From Rhipidocladum racemiflorum (Eukaryota; Streptophyta; Magnoliopsida; Poales; Poaceae), in assembly GCA_036346355.1 (NCBI GenBank), contig CM070591.1, forward strand, positions 26,272,001 to 26,336,000: a DNA stretch of 64,000 bases, in the 5' to 3' direction. Position numbers and translations under genes: made by a program. A model generated the notes under the pieces. That model saw only the letters and a program-made list of their open reading frames with translations, was not told the DNA's origin and made no database searches. Positions 11,330-22,712 of this stretch are shown in pieces (within the stretch, counting starts at the first letter, position 1; every line of letters starts with the position of its first letter).

Positions 11330-12008
11330 TCGTAAAGCGTGCAAATAGCAATACACAAATAAAAAACAGGCAAAAAGTGTCCAAACATCCAAATAAAATC
11401 CATAAACAGAGAGAACATAATTTTATGAATTTTTAGGAACTGGAATCGCTCCAATCGGAGTTAAAACACAAAAGTTATAATTATTTAAAGTTTAAATAAT
11501 CAATTAAATAATATTACAGAGAAAAACTTTAGTTCAAAAATTAAATAAAATTCATATTTGAGTAGATCTGAATTTTATGAATTTTTAGAAATTTCAATCG
11601 TTCAAATCGGAGTTGAAACGCAAAAGTTATAAGCGTTTGAAGTTTTGAAATTTAAATCTATTATTAAACCGAATTATTAAATCATTTTCTTTTTCAAAAA
11701 ATATTTATTGCGTCATGGGTGACACGTGTTGGCTCCTGATTGGTCGGCTGACGTCAGCCGGCTCACGGACTCGGCGCACGGTGCGGCTCGGTCCACCGTG
11801 GACCCAGTCCACGGCTCGAGTTGCTGACACGCGGGTCCCACCCGTGAGTGGGTCACGTGCACGGTGCGACTCTCGGGCGAGACACTGACATGCGGGCCCC
11901 GCATGTCAGTGACGCGTAGTCACGCCCAGGCTCGGCCGCTGGCACGTTGGCCCGGCCTGTCAGTGACTCAACGCACGGCGCGGCGGCGGCTACGTGGCAT
12001 GATCACGG

Positions 12009-12175
12009 CCGTTGGATCTAGATCCAACGGTCTAGATCTACCCTAGGTTAACTCCGTTATAATCTACGCGGTGATCATGGGTCGTTCGATCTAGATCAGA
12101 CGATCCAGATCTAACCCTACGTTAACGCTGCTACGGCACGTGGTGATCGTGGGCCGTTGGATCTTGATCCAACGG
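12009..12175. repeat. GATC-centred palindromes in element A LTR
   Basis: Two perfect 22-bp palindromes of the form CCGTTGGATC..GATCCAACGG lie at 12009-12030 and 12154-12175. A degenerate third lies between them near 12090. A related copy lies upstream of the TATA box near 12755. Equivalent sites occur in LTRs D, E and F. Confidence 0.8.
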
Positions 12176-13173
12176 TCCAGATCTAATCAGGTTTGGAAGG
12201 ACGTGAACTCACCGCAGCGGTTGGATCAGAATCGGACGGTCGAGAAGCTTCGCGCAGTGATGGCGTCGCGGCGGGGCTCGGGCTGCCGGTGTTGGGGACG
12301 ATGACGTGTGGAACGACGCTCCGAGGGTTCCCCGGCGAAGTGAGATGTCCTCACCGACGTGGCTTGACCTGGGGGTCTCAGATCTGGGCTTAACGGCGAC
12401 GGAGGGCGACGGATGACGGCGGGACGCGGCAAAAACCGTGGCGGAGGTAAGATCTAACTACGGCGAGCGATTGCGGCTAGCTGGCGGCGGCTCAAGCTCG
12501 AAGACTAGGGGCGGAAGGTGCGCGCGGCAACGGGCAACCTTGGGAGAGGTCCCACGCCTTAAATACCCCCGGGATGCGTGCTAGAATCGGAACCCTAGCG
12601 GGGGGCGCGGCGCTCTGGCGGAGGAGTCCGTCCGGACTTCGGGCGAGACGACGGCACGCCTGGCCGTCCGCGTACGATCGGCCACCCGCGATCTGCGCTT
12701 GAATCGGATTCGGACCGGATCCGGTCGAAGCGGTACGGGGAAATTCGGACCGTTGGATCTTGATCCGACGGTCCACAACGGTTAGGGTTTGGACGCGGTT
12801 CGATCAAGTCACATGGCTCGGGTCGGACTCGAGTCTGACTCGGACTCGGGTCCGGTCGGATGAACAGTACTTGACCCGACTCGATTTTTCCAACGATTTA
12901 ATAATTAAAATAATTTCCAGTAATTCATTTAATATTTGAAAAATAGTAAAATACTCAGAAAAATTCCAGAAAAATTCTGGAAAATATATTAGGGCATTTG
13001 GGACTCAAATCAAATATTTCCAACAAAACTTTATTTGAAAATTTAATTTCTTTAATTATTTCAATATGGAATAAAATCAAATTAAATCCAAATAAATTCC
13101 AGAAAATTCCAAAAATTCACAAATGTGCAAAATTATATTTAATTTCATGAAAAGCAAAAATTGGGGTGTTACA

Positions 13174-14061
13174 GTAGCCTCTAAGCGGTGCCCCGCCCAG
13201 TCACCGAGAGGCAGTAGGGGCAAAACTCACACCCCGCGGGATCCTCACCTGCGAAACCACAAAAGCAGAAGCATGAGTACGGAAGGTACTCGCAAGTCTT
13301 ACCCGTGGTCCATATATGACCGACTCCAAAGAATATGCATTTGGATGTAGCAAGGAAATCAGCTGAAGATAAAAAGTGCGGAAAGCTTAACTTTGTTATT
13401 TAATTGGTGTCGCTAATCAACTCACAAGTTAAAGTAGTTGTAACAGCACCTACCTCTAGGGTGGAGTTCAACAATCACATTAACAAAGCAATTAATCTCA
13501 TAACATTTTCGAGCTCAAGCCCAAAGGCGAACTTCAGTTCAAGTTATTACTACGTAGAGTTACAGATAACCAAGCGTGCTCATATCCGAGAGTGTGGCAA
13601 TTCGAATCGCATAATTAACCCTGCAGGGAAGCATTGACCGCACGACACGTGCCACAAATAACCTCGTGTCAACCATCCTCCCATCCAAACCAATCCGTTG
13701 GGGACATCTTCATGTGGTCCGAGCACCTAGCACCCCCTCGCGCGGCCCAAGCCCGGCTTGGCCCTCGAGAGTTGGCCTAAGCCTCGCCCTCTCCCACGCC
13801 CAACCACATGAGGTGTATGCCCCAACGAACGGCATGCGATGAAAGAATAGCTTTACCATCCCATACCGGCATGCGATCAACCAATTTGTGCTCGGCCACA
13901 TTTAAACATCGGATCGGTCCTTAGCTGACTCAGGCGGGACTACCACATTTGAGTCTCCTTACCCAAATGTCCATCTCTCCCGCTCGGTCCCCAATTATAC
14001 CTGTTTCCACAACCAACCCGTTCCATAGATTGTAAAGTGATAGACCTCAAGCATAGGAACC
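13174..14061 (-). repeat. Element C 3' LTR segment between A and a solo LTR
   Basis: This segment matches 46628-47515 of C's 5' LTR closely, including the CGGTGCCCCGCC block and the hairpin at 13275-13291 (GAGTAC-GGAAG-GTACTC). It holds no gene; short ORFs here are fragments of LTR. It shows that element A and the 14062-15995 LTR landed in the same LTR copy. Confidence 0.85.
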
Positions 14062-15995
14062 TGTGAAATCATGTGCTGAAAAATTGGCTTAGAATTGATT
14101 TTGCAAAATGTGTTTGTTCATGTGTTTTGACAATTTGACGAGAAACAGTAAGTTTCGCTTTGGCGCCGGACCAAACTTAAAGAAAAAAGTAAGTTTCCCA
14201 TCTACGACGGACCAAATTTGTTGGTCTGTCGTAAACATGCTTTGGCAACCTCATTTTCCCATGTACGACAAACCAAGTTTTTTGGTCTGTTGTAAACATG
14301 AATCTGAGTCCTTTTGTGCCGAACCGATTTTGTGTACGACGGACCAAGTTTTTGGGTCTGTCGTGCACATGTTTTTGAGCTCTTGTGCCAAACTCAATTT
14401 TCCAAGAAAATAGCAATCACCGCATGTACGACGGACCAAGTTTTTGGGTCTGTCGTGGACGTGCTTTTGAGATCATGAGCCGGACTCAATTTTCCAAGAA
14501 ACCAGTAAGTTTTGCATGTACGTCGGGCCAATTTCTTTGGTCAGTCGTGAATGGCTTTTTGAGGTTTGATTTCGCATGTACGACGGACTGATTTCTTTTA
14601 GTCTGTCGTGAACGTGTTTTCACCGGAATGTTTTCTTCTTGGAACAGAGACTTTCACGTGTACAACGGACCGATTTTGTTGGTCCGTCGTGAATGGTTTT
14701 TTGAGTGACTTTTTCATGTGTACGCCGGACCATATTTTTTGGTCCGTCGTGAATGCGTTTTTGCTCGATTAGGGTTTTGGGCAAAATTGGAATTGTGTTT
14801 GATTTGTTTTTGAGATTATGAAATTTGTGAGAATTTCATGATGCTTGAAGTGGACTTTATGCAATGCTCGTGTGAGTATTTGCATGGATTGATGTGAGTC
14901 AAGTCGTGGACTTGTGCTCGGAATTGTTTTGTGGTTTGTTCATGTGCGGTATTCTTTGGAAGACGAACGTGGTCGATGACGGGACCGGAACTAGGTTCAT
15001 GGAGGAGCTGAGGTTCGGGACTAGGTTCAGGGAGGAACTGAGGTCTTGGTGGTCAAGGATGTCATGCGGGACGTTCGGGCGAAGAGAATGGTGCACATGA
15101 AGAATGGTTAGTCACGTGAGAATGGCAGGAGGTCATTCGCGTGCAAAGTGTTAGTCACGTGAGTATGGTAGGTGGCCATACGCGTGCAAAGTGTTAGTCA
15201 CGTGAGTATGGTAGGGTTGCCATACGCGTGCAAGAGTTGTACTCGGCCAGGTTGGGCCAAGAGGAGTTGTATACATACTCCTTCTAGATTAGGAATTGTA
15301 TTCAGAACTCCTTGTGTTTTGCTCCTTTAAATAGGAGGGGTGTCTCCTGTTGAAGGGCATCAATTGGAGCTGAGCGCATTGAGAGCCTCAAGCTCAGTTT
15401 TAGGGTTTGTACTCTTTTGATGAGAGTACTTTAGACAAAAGAAATAAAGATCAATTCTTCTAGATCCTTGCGTGCTACAGTAACCGAGTTGCTACAGTGT
15501 TTCCTGTTTTGGTTCTTGTTTGCATGCTTGTTCTTTTCTAGATTGGTTTTTGTTCTTTTAGTTTTATCTTGATTTGATCCATCAAAACCTTTCTAGATAA
15601 TTGATTTAGGGTTTCTCTAAGTTTAGTTGATTAAACTTTTGTCGTTCTTGTTTAATCTTGAAGTTTTGGTTAGATTATTTCTCGTCATCTTCTGTCACAG
15701 CAAGCTTGCGAGGTTCATAACTTTTGATCCGTAAGTCCGATCGAGTTGATTCTTTTTAGGTTCGATTCGTATTGGAATCTAGTTTCTCGTGTACAAATTT
15801 CAGATCAATCTAACGGTTGGATCTCCGGGAATTCGCGTTTTACCGAACCTCTATCATTCTATTTTTGTCGAAAACGAGGCAATTATTTTGTTCTGTTTTG
15901 GGGTGAACTTTTAATAGATCAAGAATTTGGTTTTAGCTTCCGCACAATAATTCACCCCCCCTCTGATTGCTATATTCATATACTTCGATCCTACA
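14062..15995 (+). mobile_element. Sirevirus-type (Ty1/copia) solo LTR
   Basis: It begins TGTGAAATCATG and ends CTTCGATCCTACA, the same end as the LTR of Sirevirus S in opposite orientation. From about 14840 it aligns with S's LTR, including the repeated CGTGAGNATGG blocks around 15100-15230 and a TATA-like box at 15324-15335. The first ~780 bp are absent from S and hold an array of hairpins. It interrupts C's LTR between GGAACC and ATCCACC, but only one base is shared at the two edges, so no clean target duplication exists. No internal region remains. Confidence 0.75.
14155..14760. repeat. Array of about eight hairpin units in the Sirevirus-type LTR
   Basis: Units of 50-90 bp each hold an inverted pair of the form TACGACGGACCAA ... 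TTGGTCTGTCGT, with a T-rich loop of about 5 nt. Units start near 14206, 14264, 14334, 14424, 14517, 14576, 14658 and 14720, with a half-site near 14165. Some substitutions in one arm are matched in the other, for example GGACTGA with TTTAGTC in the sixth. Palindrome arrays upstream of the promoter are described for maize Sirevirus LTRs, where they are associated with small RNAs (established knowledge, from memory). Confidence 0.8.
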
Positions 15996-16553
15996 CATCC
16001 ACCACTTGGCCCAACCCGACTTCTAAGCATACTAAGCATGACACAATTAATACCCATAATCTAGCTCCAACGGAGGTGTTTTCAACAAGCAACAAGGATG
16101 GTACATGCAACAAGTAGGAGCTAGCCTTATTCCCACAATTAACTCCTAATCCATACTTAACATCCAATAGGCAGTTCATTCACAAAAATAGAATTACAAT
16201 TAGGATTGAATATGCTTAGGTGCTTGCCTTGTGCTTCTGCTTGAGTATCACCAACAATCTGCTCTTCGGCAATCCCCTCAACCACGGTCACGTCAGTCAC
16301 CGCGGTCTCATTCTCTACATGAGTACAATGCATAATGAGATGCATGCAATGCGAAGGAAACAATTATAATGTAATTACAATGCAAATCCCCCACCGAGCA
16401 GACTAGGTGAACCCGGACAGTCTGGGTTTAATATCTAGACAGTCTGGCTAACCCGGACATTCCGGACCATTTATCCGGACATTCCGGACCAAGCGCGTTC
16501 CATCCTATGACTCAGCGGATCGGGGTGCCGCCAAGTCCTACGACATCGCGGGG
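15996..16553 (-). repeat. Element C 3' LTR segment between the solo LTR and S
   Basis: This matches about 47506-48065 of C's 5' LTR. It includes a small cluster of CCGGACA motifs near 16405-16490. It ends with CGGGG (16549-16553), the left copy of the target duplication of Sirevirus S. No gene is present. Confidence 0.85.
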
Positions 16554-17690
16554 TGTAGGATCGAAACACACGAATATAGCAATCAGAGGGGGGGTGAATG
16601 ATTGTGCGGAAGCTAAAACCAAATTCTTGATCTACTAAAAGTTCACCCCAAAACAGAACCAAATAATTGCCTCGTATTCGACAAAAATAGAATGACAAAG
16701 GTTCGGTAAAATGCGAATTCCCAGAGATCCAACCGTCGGAACTATCTAAACTTTGGATACAACAAACTAAATTCTAATATGAATCGAACCTAGAAAGAAT
16801 CAGCTCGATCGGACTTACAGATCAAAAGTTATGAACCTCGCAAGCTTGCTGTGATAGAAGATGACGAGAATAGATCTAACTAGAATTGTAGCTCGCCGAA
16901 AGATTTGAAGAACTTGATCTTTATTTCTCCTTTCTTTTGTCTAAAGTACTCCAAACAAAAGACTACAACCCTAAAGCTTGCTCAAAGCTTGATGCCCTTC
17001 AACAGGAGACAACCCCTCCTATTTAAAGGAGCAAAACACAAGGAATCATGAATACAATTCCTACTCCTAATCCTTGAAGGAGTCCCACTCCTAATCCTAG
17101 AAAGAGTATGTATTCAACACAACTCCTCTTGGCCCAACCTGGCCGAGTACAACTCTTCCACGCGTATGGCAACCCTACCATACTCACGTGACTAACACTT
17201 TGCACGCGAATGACCTCCTGCCATTCTCACATGACTAACCATTCTTCATGAGCACCATTCCCTTAGCCCGAACGTCCCGCATGACATCCTTGACCACCAA
17301 GACCTCAGTTCCCCCTAAACCTAGTCCCGAACCTCAGTTCCTCCATGAACCTACTTTCGGTCCCATCATCGACCACATTCGCCCTCGAGCAATACCTACA
17401 CATGAACAGACCACAAAACGATTCCGAGCACAAATCCGCGACTTGACTCACATTAAACCATGCAACCACTCACAGGAGTGCATTGCATTAAATATTCTAA
17501 GAACACGATTTCAAAACACGAACCAAAACCTTTGCAAAAATCAAAAAGCTTTTCAAATAATCAAACTGATTTCAGATCTTTTCAAATAAAGAAACCAAAA
17601 AATAAATCTTGTCGAAATATCAAACTGGTTTCAAATCTTTTTCAAATACTCATCATCAAAATCAAATGGATCAAAAATAACGATCCTTCA
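16554..17690 (-). repeat. Sirevirus S 3' LTR (1137 bp)
   Basis: In minus orientation it runs from TGAAGGATCG (17690) to CGATCCTACA (16554). A TATA-like TTTAAATAG box lies at 17018-17030 inside a short inverted repeat CTCCT..AGGAG. It lacks the hairpin array of the related LTR at 14062. The opposite-orientation copies at 14840-15995 and here form a large imperfect inverted repeat. Confidence 0.85.
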
Positions 17691-17692
17691 AT

Positions 17693-17846
17693 CTCCCCCT
17701 TGATGAGTAATTTGACAAAACACAATATAAATTTGACAAGAGATTGAGCAAGAACCAAAAGACCAAAAAATCCCAATTCAAAAACCTCCTTGACTTGTTC
17801 TCCCCCTTTTTGACAAAATAGTCATCAAGATCTCAAAACTCCCCCT
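17693..17846 (-). other. Sirevirus S multiple polypurine tracts
   Basis: On the minus strand AGGGGGAG occurs at 17693-17700 (adjacent to the LTR), 17800-17807 and 17839-17846. Repeated copies of this octamer before the 3' LTR are a Sirevirus signature. Confidence 0.8.
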
Positions 17847-17938
17847 TAATGAATGCAGTATCTCAAGATCTCAAAACGGACCAAACAGTCGTGCCCTAAT
17901 CGATATGCCCCTCATCGCAAAAGATGGCACACTAGTAC
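17847..17938. other. Junction between Sirevirus S and element B
   Basis: Somewhere in these ~90 bp the non-coding tail of S changes to the 3' end of element B's pol. B's polypurine tract and 3' LTR are missing, as is all of S's coding region. I see no gene or repeat in it. Confidence 0.5.
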
Positions 17939-18412
17939 TCACATAGCATTGAAGAACTCAGGATACTCGGTCTTTAGGCGATCCTCGGGTTCCCAAGTAG
18001 CCTCATCCTCAGTATGATTGCTCCATTGAATCTTGTAAAACTTTAGAGTTCTCCGTCGAGTTTTGCGATCCGCTCTTTCTAGAACCCGAATCAGATGCTC
18101 TTGATAGGACAGATCCGGTTCAGGCGCAACTCTGAGATCATCCACTTCAAGTGACTCGAAAGGAGTACGGAGACACTTCTTCAATTGGGAGACATGGAAG
18201 ACATTGTGGACCATTTCGAGTGTTGGAGGAAGCTCTAGCTGATATGCAACCTGACCACACTTCTCAAGGACTCGGAATGGCCCTATGTAACAAGGCGCCA
18301 GTTTCCCTTTAATTCCAAACCGACGAGTGCCTCGAAGAGGGGAGACCTTCAGATAGACGAAGTCGCCAACGTCGAAGGAGAGAGGTCTCCTACGACGATC
18401 GGCATAACTTTT
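17939..18412 (-). pseudogene. pol: Element B pol C-terminus with chromodomain
   Basis: This is in frame with the upstream integrase piece after a TAG at 18413-18415 (CAG to TAG, where related copies read SRQKSYAD). It contains VGDFVYLKVSPLRG, VFHVSQLKKC and the chromodomain block KFYKIQWSNHTEDEATWEPE, ending FFNAM at the natural stop. In family elements this C-terminal domain sits after integrase and is thought to target chromatin. No independent start is expected. Confidence 0.85.
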
Positions 18413-19844
18413 CTATCGTGATTGCGCTATCCTCAAGTTTTCCCAAATAGTCCACACTTTTTCTTCTGCCTCCATGACCAGTTCAGGTCCAAGGAATGAA
18501 CGCTCCCCACTCTCGGACCAATTTAGAGGTGACCGACAGCTACGACCATAAAGTGCCTCGAAGGGGGACATTTGAATCTTTGATGCAGTAGCTATTGTTG
18601 TATGCAAATTCAGCATAGGGGAGATATTCTTCCCACTTCTTCCCATAGGACAGGACACACGCTCTCAACATATCCTCGAGTATCTGATTGACCCTCTCAG
18701 TCTGGCCATCAGTTTGGGGGTGATATGCTGAGCTGTGGAGTAGCTTCGTGCCCAGTGCTTCATGCAGACATCTACAGAATCGCGTGACAAACTGAGAGCC
18801 TCGATCCGAAACTATCCGCTTAGGCACTCCATGAAGGCATACAATCCTGGTGACATACAACTCTGCATACCTCTGAGCTGAGTAGGTGGTGCGAACGGCT
18901 AGGAAATGTGCAGACTTTGTTAACCAGTCGACAATCACCCAGATCGAGTCGTGACTCGAAGAAGTCAGAGGCAAGCTAGTGATGAAGTCCATATTGATGT
19001 CTTCCCACTTCCAGCTTGGTATGGGTAGAGGCTGAAGAGTACCAGCTGGCTTAAAGTGTTCAGCCTTCACCCGCTTGCAGACATCGCACTCAGACACATA
19101 ACGAGCAATCTCGCGCTTCATGCAAGACCACCAGAATTGCTGCTTCAGGTCTTGGTACATTTTGTTGCTGCCCGGATGGATTGTGAGCAACGAGTTATGG
19201 GCTTCATCGAGAATCACCCTTTTCAACTCTTGATCATCAGGGATGACTACGCGCTCACCAAACCACAAGGTTCCTTGATCATCCAGATGGAAATCAGGAG
19301 CTTGGCCAGAATTCACCTTGTCGCGAATTTGGGAGACACCCACATCATCCTTCTGAGCCTCCCAAATCTGATCAAGCAATGTGGACTTCAACTCCACATT
19401 AGTCAGGAAACCTTCTCCTACCATTTCCAGGTTGAGCTTCTGGAATTCAGCAAAAAGAGTGGCACTCTGTGGGGGAAGAGTAAGGCAATGGCATTGGGCC
19501 TTGCGACTCAACGCGTCAGCCACCACATTGGCCTTCCCAGGGTGGTAATGGACTTCCAAATTGTAGTCCTTAATCAACTCAAGCCACCATGTTTGCCTCA
19601 TATTCAAGTCTGCCTGCGTGAAGATGTACATGAGGCTTTTGTGATCGGTGTAGATGTTGCACTTGTTCCCCAGGAGATAGTGGCGCCAAATCTTCAAAGC
19701 ATGGACCACTACTGCAAACTCCAGATCATGGGTGGGGTAGTGCTCTTCATGGCGCTTCAGCTGCCGAGACGCAAGCGACAACTCGGCTGTCCTGCATAAG
19801 CACACAGCCGAGCCCGATGCCAGATGCATCACAATACACATCAA
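18413..19844 (-). pseudogene. pol: Element B pol: RNase H and integrase
   Basis: The frame from about 19780 to 18590 gives RNase H (YPTHDLEF, YTDHKSLMYIF), the zinc-binding HNSLLTIH..CDVC region, and the integrase core with MDFITSLP, VSDRGSQF and HPQTDGQTERVN. A frameshift near 18590, just after YNNSY, moves the rest (PFEALYGRSCRSPLNW) into another frame that runs to the TAG at 18413. At the upstream end a second frameshift near 19770 separates it from RT, in the segment that should read ASRQLKRHEE. The conserved blocks are well preserved, so the damage looks recent. A 247-aa plus-strand ORF at 19056-19799 is only the antisense of this gene. Confidence 0.9.
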
Positions 19845-22362
19845 ACGGCTCGTGAATATTGGGCTGGGTGAGGACTGGAGCTATGGTGAGGCGCTGCTTT
19901 AGAGCCTGAAATGCCTGCTCACAGCCCACAGACCATTTGAACTCGGTGCCCTTCTTCAACAACACTGTCATGGGCTTGGCTATCTTGGAGAAGTCCTGAA
20001 TGAAACGGCGGTAATAGCCAGCTAACCCGAGGAAACTGCGGATCTCGGTGACAGACTTGGGCCGTTCCCATTTGAGCACATCCTGTACTTTGCTTGGGTC
20101 AATGGCTACGCCTTGCTCGGAAAGGACATGCCCCAAGAAAAATACCTCCTTCAACCAGAATTCGCACTTGCTGAACTTCGCATACAGGCGATGTTCCCGA
20201 AGCCTCCCGAGAACAACATGAAGATGCCTAGTATGGTCTTCTTCATTGGCTGAATAGATGAGGATGTCATCGATGAAAATGATGACAAAGGAATCCAGCT
20301 CTTCCATGAAGATGGAGTTCATGAGATACATGAAGTACGCCAGCGCATTCGTTAGTCCGAACGACATGACGGTGTACTCATACAACCCATATCGAGTGGA
20401 AAAGGCTGTCTTCGGAATATCCTCAGCTCGGATCTTAATCTGATGGTACCCGAGCCTCAGGTCAATCTTGGAGAATACTCGTGCACCAGCAAGCTGATCG
20501 AACAGGATATCAATCGGAGGCAGAGGGTACTTGTTCTTGATGGTGACAGCATTCAAGGGACGGTAATCCACGTAGAGGTGAAGTGAACCGTCCTTCTTGG
20601 TCACGAAAAGAGCCGAGCAGCCCCAAGGCGAGGAGCTCGAACGAATGAAGCCCTTGTCCATCAACTCCTTCAATTGAGTCTTCAGCTCAGCCAATTCGTT
20701 AGGCGGCATTCGATATGGCCGTTTGGAGACTGGAGCGGTCCCAGGCTGCAATTCTACTACAAATTCGATGTCCCGATCAGGTGGCATCCCCGGTAATTCC
20801 GCTGGGAACACATTCGAGTACTCCGATACCACGGAAACTGACTCTATCTCCGCGATTTCGGCACCATTCAGGGAGCAAAGGGTGGCCATGCCCTCGTCAA
20901 GAAGTAACGTCAGCCAACCGCCCTTCGGCCCCTTTAGCGAGATGGTGCGGCGTGAACAATCCAGGATGGCTTGTTGTCGCGTCATCCAATTCATGCCCAA
21001 AATGACATCCATTCCACGGAGGTCAAGGAGTAGAAGGTTAATAGTGAAAGAAACCCCTTGAACTTGCACCGACGCCTTCCTAACTACTTGATTCACCACC
21101 ATCCTGGACCCCGGTGCCTCAATAAGAAATGGAGTGGCGCTGCTACTCACTCTCATCTGATGGTGCACGGCAAACTCCTTACGAGTGAAGGGATGAGATG
21201 CCCCCGAGTCAAACAATACTTTGGCAGAATGCCCACTAATGCATAACATATCCGTCAGCACGGTGTTATCCTCTGGAATCTCCTCGGCACCGACGTAGTT
21301 GACTCGGCCACGGGCTGGCGCTGGAAGTGGAGGTGGGGCTGTCGCAACTGGAAGCCGTGGGGTGTTGGAGTTGTTGCCCTGCCTTGGAAATGGGCAGTCG
21401 TAGATGAAGTGCCCCGCACGCCCGCAGTTGTAGCATGGGCCCGGTCCAGCGGTCGCTATCGCCCATCTCCCCGACTGTGGTGGCGAAGGCCGAGGAGCAG
21501 CCACAGGAGGTCGGGCCATCCCAGTCGGCAGGGGAGGTGTAGGAGCAGTTGCCCTCGGTGGTGGAGGGACCATGCGGGCCCGCTGCGAACTGCCGCCCGC
21601 TGAAAACTGCACCGCCCTCTTCCGCTTCTTCTCCTCTTGATGGCCCCTCATCTTGTGCTCGACTATAATCGCCCGACTCACCAAGTCATTGAAGTCGGCG
21701 AAGTCGCACACCGATAGCTTGTCCTGCATCTTGGCGGACATCCCATTCATGAACCTAAGATCGCTTCTTCCGTCGGTATCCACTTCCTCCGGAGCATACT
21801 GAGCCAGATAATTGAACTCCCTCGAATAGTCCATCACGGACTTGCTCAGCTGCTTGAGAGCAAGGAACTGCTGCTTTTTGATGTCCATGAGTCCTTTCGG
21901 GATATGGTATGCCCCGAAAGCCTCACGGAACTCTGCCCATGTAACTCGGTGTCCAGCAAGCTGCATCACCAAGAAATTGGCCCACCAAGCACCGGCAGGA
22001 CCTTGTAGCTGCTGCGCCGCAAAAGGAGCCTTCTGAAGGTCCTCGCACTGGATAAAAACAAACTTCTGCTCTATCGTGCGCAGCCAATCATCAGCCTCTA
22101 AGGGGTCACTTGCCTTGGAGAACGTCGGCGGCTGAGTGTGCAGAAAGTCCAGGTAGCCATTGGGTCGGCCTCGCCCATCGCCGTTGCCACCCGGAGCAGC
22201 TTGGTTCTGGACCAGCATCTCCAGAATTCGGTTGGTGGTCTCCTGGTTCCTCTCGGACCGCAACAAGATATCCAACACATTGGGACGAGGAGGCGGATCA
22301 CCATGGCCAGGCTGTGATCGCCCAGCACCACCATCATCGCCCATACCTCTACGGGTTCTCAT
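19747..22362 (-). pseudogene. gag-pol: Element B gag, protease and reverse transcriptase
   Basis: An 871-codon ORF starts at a good ATG (MRTRRGMGDDGG) and is open through gag, protease and RT in one frame. Gag shows PPTFSKASDPLEADDWL near residue 80, a zinc knuckle CYNCGRAGHFIYDC near residue 308, protease LFDSGASH near residue 382, and the RT active site FIDDILIYS near residue 695. It ends in about 15 out-of-frame residues after a small deletion near 19770 in early RNase H (expected VVAYASRQLK). Gag and protease are probably still intact, so this copy could supply particle proteins but not a complete pol. Confidence 0.92.
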
Positions 22363-22696
22363 TTCTGTCGTTAGCCAAGGTCAAACGACAAGAGTTAGAA
22401 CACCCACAGAAAGGACAAATCCTAAACGTAGAAAACCCCGAACTGACCCCCACTTTAGACTGTATCACTCCACGATGGAGTCCCACAAGTCTAGCATACC
22501 CAAAAACCCAATTCATGATGCAAGGCGGCATGGCACATGCATGGTATGGGATGAGATGCACGATTCCAACGTAACCCTCACACTCACCACTATACCCTAG
22601 GGCGGGGATAAGTATTACCTTCTACCTAATGCATTATGACACTGCTAAACAATCTCCTAACTGGTCGTCAAGTTGGGGTCCGTCTTTGTGCGCCTT
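22363..22696 (-). other. Element B leader between PBS and gag
   Basis: This is about 330 bp of untranslated leader. Unlike elements A and D, there is no room for an ORF0 here. The short plus-strand ORFs crossing it are not supported by anything. Confidence 0.6.
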
Positions 22697-22708
22697 GCTC
22701 TGATACCA
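22697..22708 (-). other. Element B primer binding site
   Basis: TGGTATCAGAGC on the minus strand, 4 nt after the LTR end at 22713. It matches the initiator tRNA-Met 3' end. Confidence 0.93.
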
Positions 22709-22712
22709 GCCC

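Larger units (their letters stand above)
3371..13173 (-). mobile_element. Element A: Tekay-like Ty3/gypsy retrotransposon
   Basis: Order on the minus strand: 5' LTR (13173-9702), PBS, leader with ORF0, gag, protease, RT, RNase H, integrase, chromodomain (ending 4025), polypurine tract, and truncated 3' LTR (3984-3371). Integrase following RNase H and a C-terminal chromodomain place it in the chromovirus branch. LTRs above 3 kb and an initiator-Met-type PBS fit the Tekay/Del clade (rice RIRE3/RIRE8-like, from memory). It is inserted in element C's 3' LTR: sequence after 13173 (GTAGCCTCTA) continues the LTR that reads uninterrupted at 46628. The matching left target duplication is outside the window. 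Confidence 0.9.
9702..13173 (-). repeat. Element A 5' LTR (3.47 kb)
   Basis: Bounded by TGTAACACCCC (13173) and CCCGACA (9702) in minus orientation. From U3 to U5 it contains GATC-centred palindromes (around 12755, and at 12154-12175 and 12009-12030), a TATA-like TATTTAAG at 12558-12565, a GC-rich first segment ending in a possible splice donor (12211-12212), an AT-rich central part, the split acidic micro-ORF, and the hairpin at 10072-10086. Short ORFs in its GC-rich half overlap on both strands and look like compositional shadows. Confidence 0.93.

Noticed and set aside
14155..14760. CRISPR-like array
   Set aside because: The repeats are inverted pairs with short loops and irregular spacing inside a plant LTR. 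Eukaryotic context and no cas genes.
19056..19799. 247-aa plus-strand ORF
   Set aside because: It lies antisense to a clear RNase H/integrase coding region of element B, and the translated residues match no domain.
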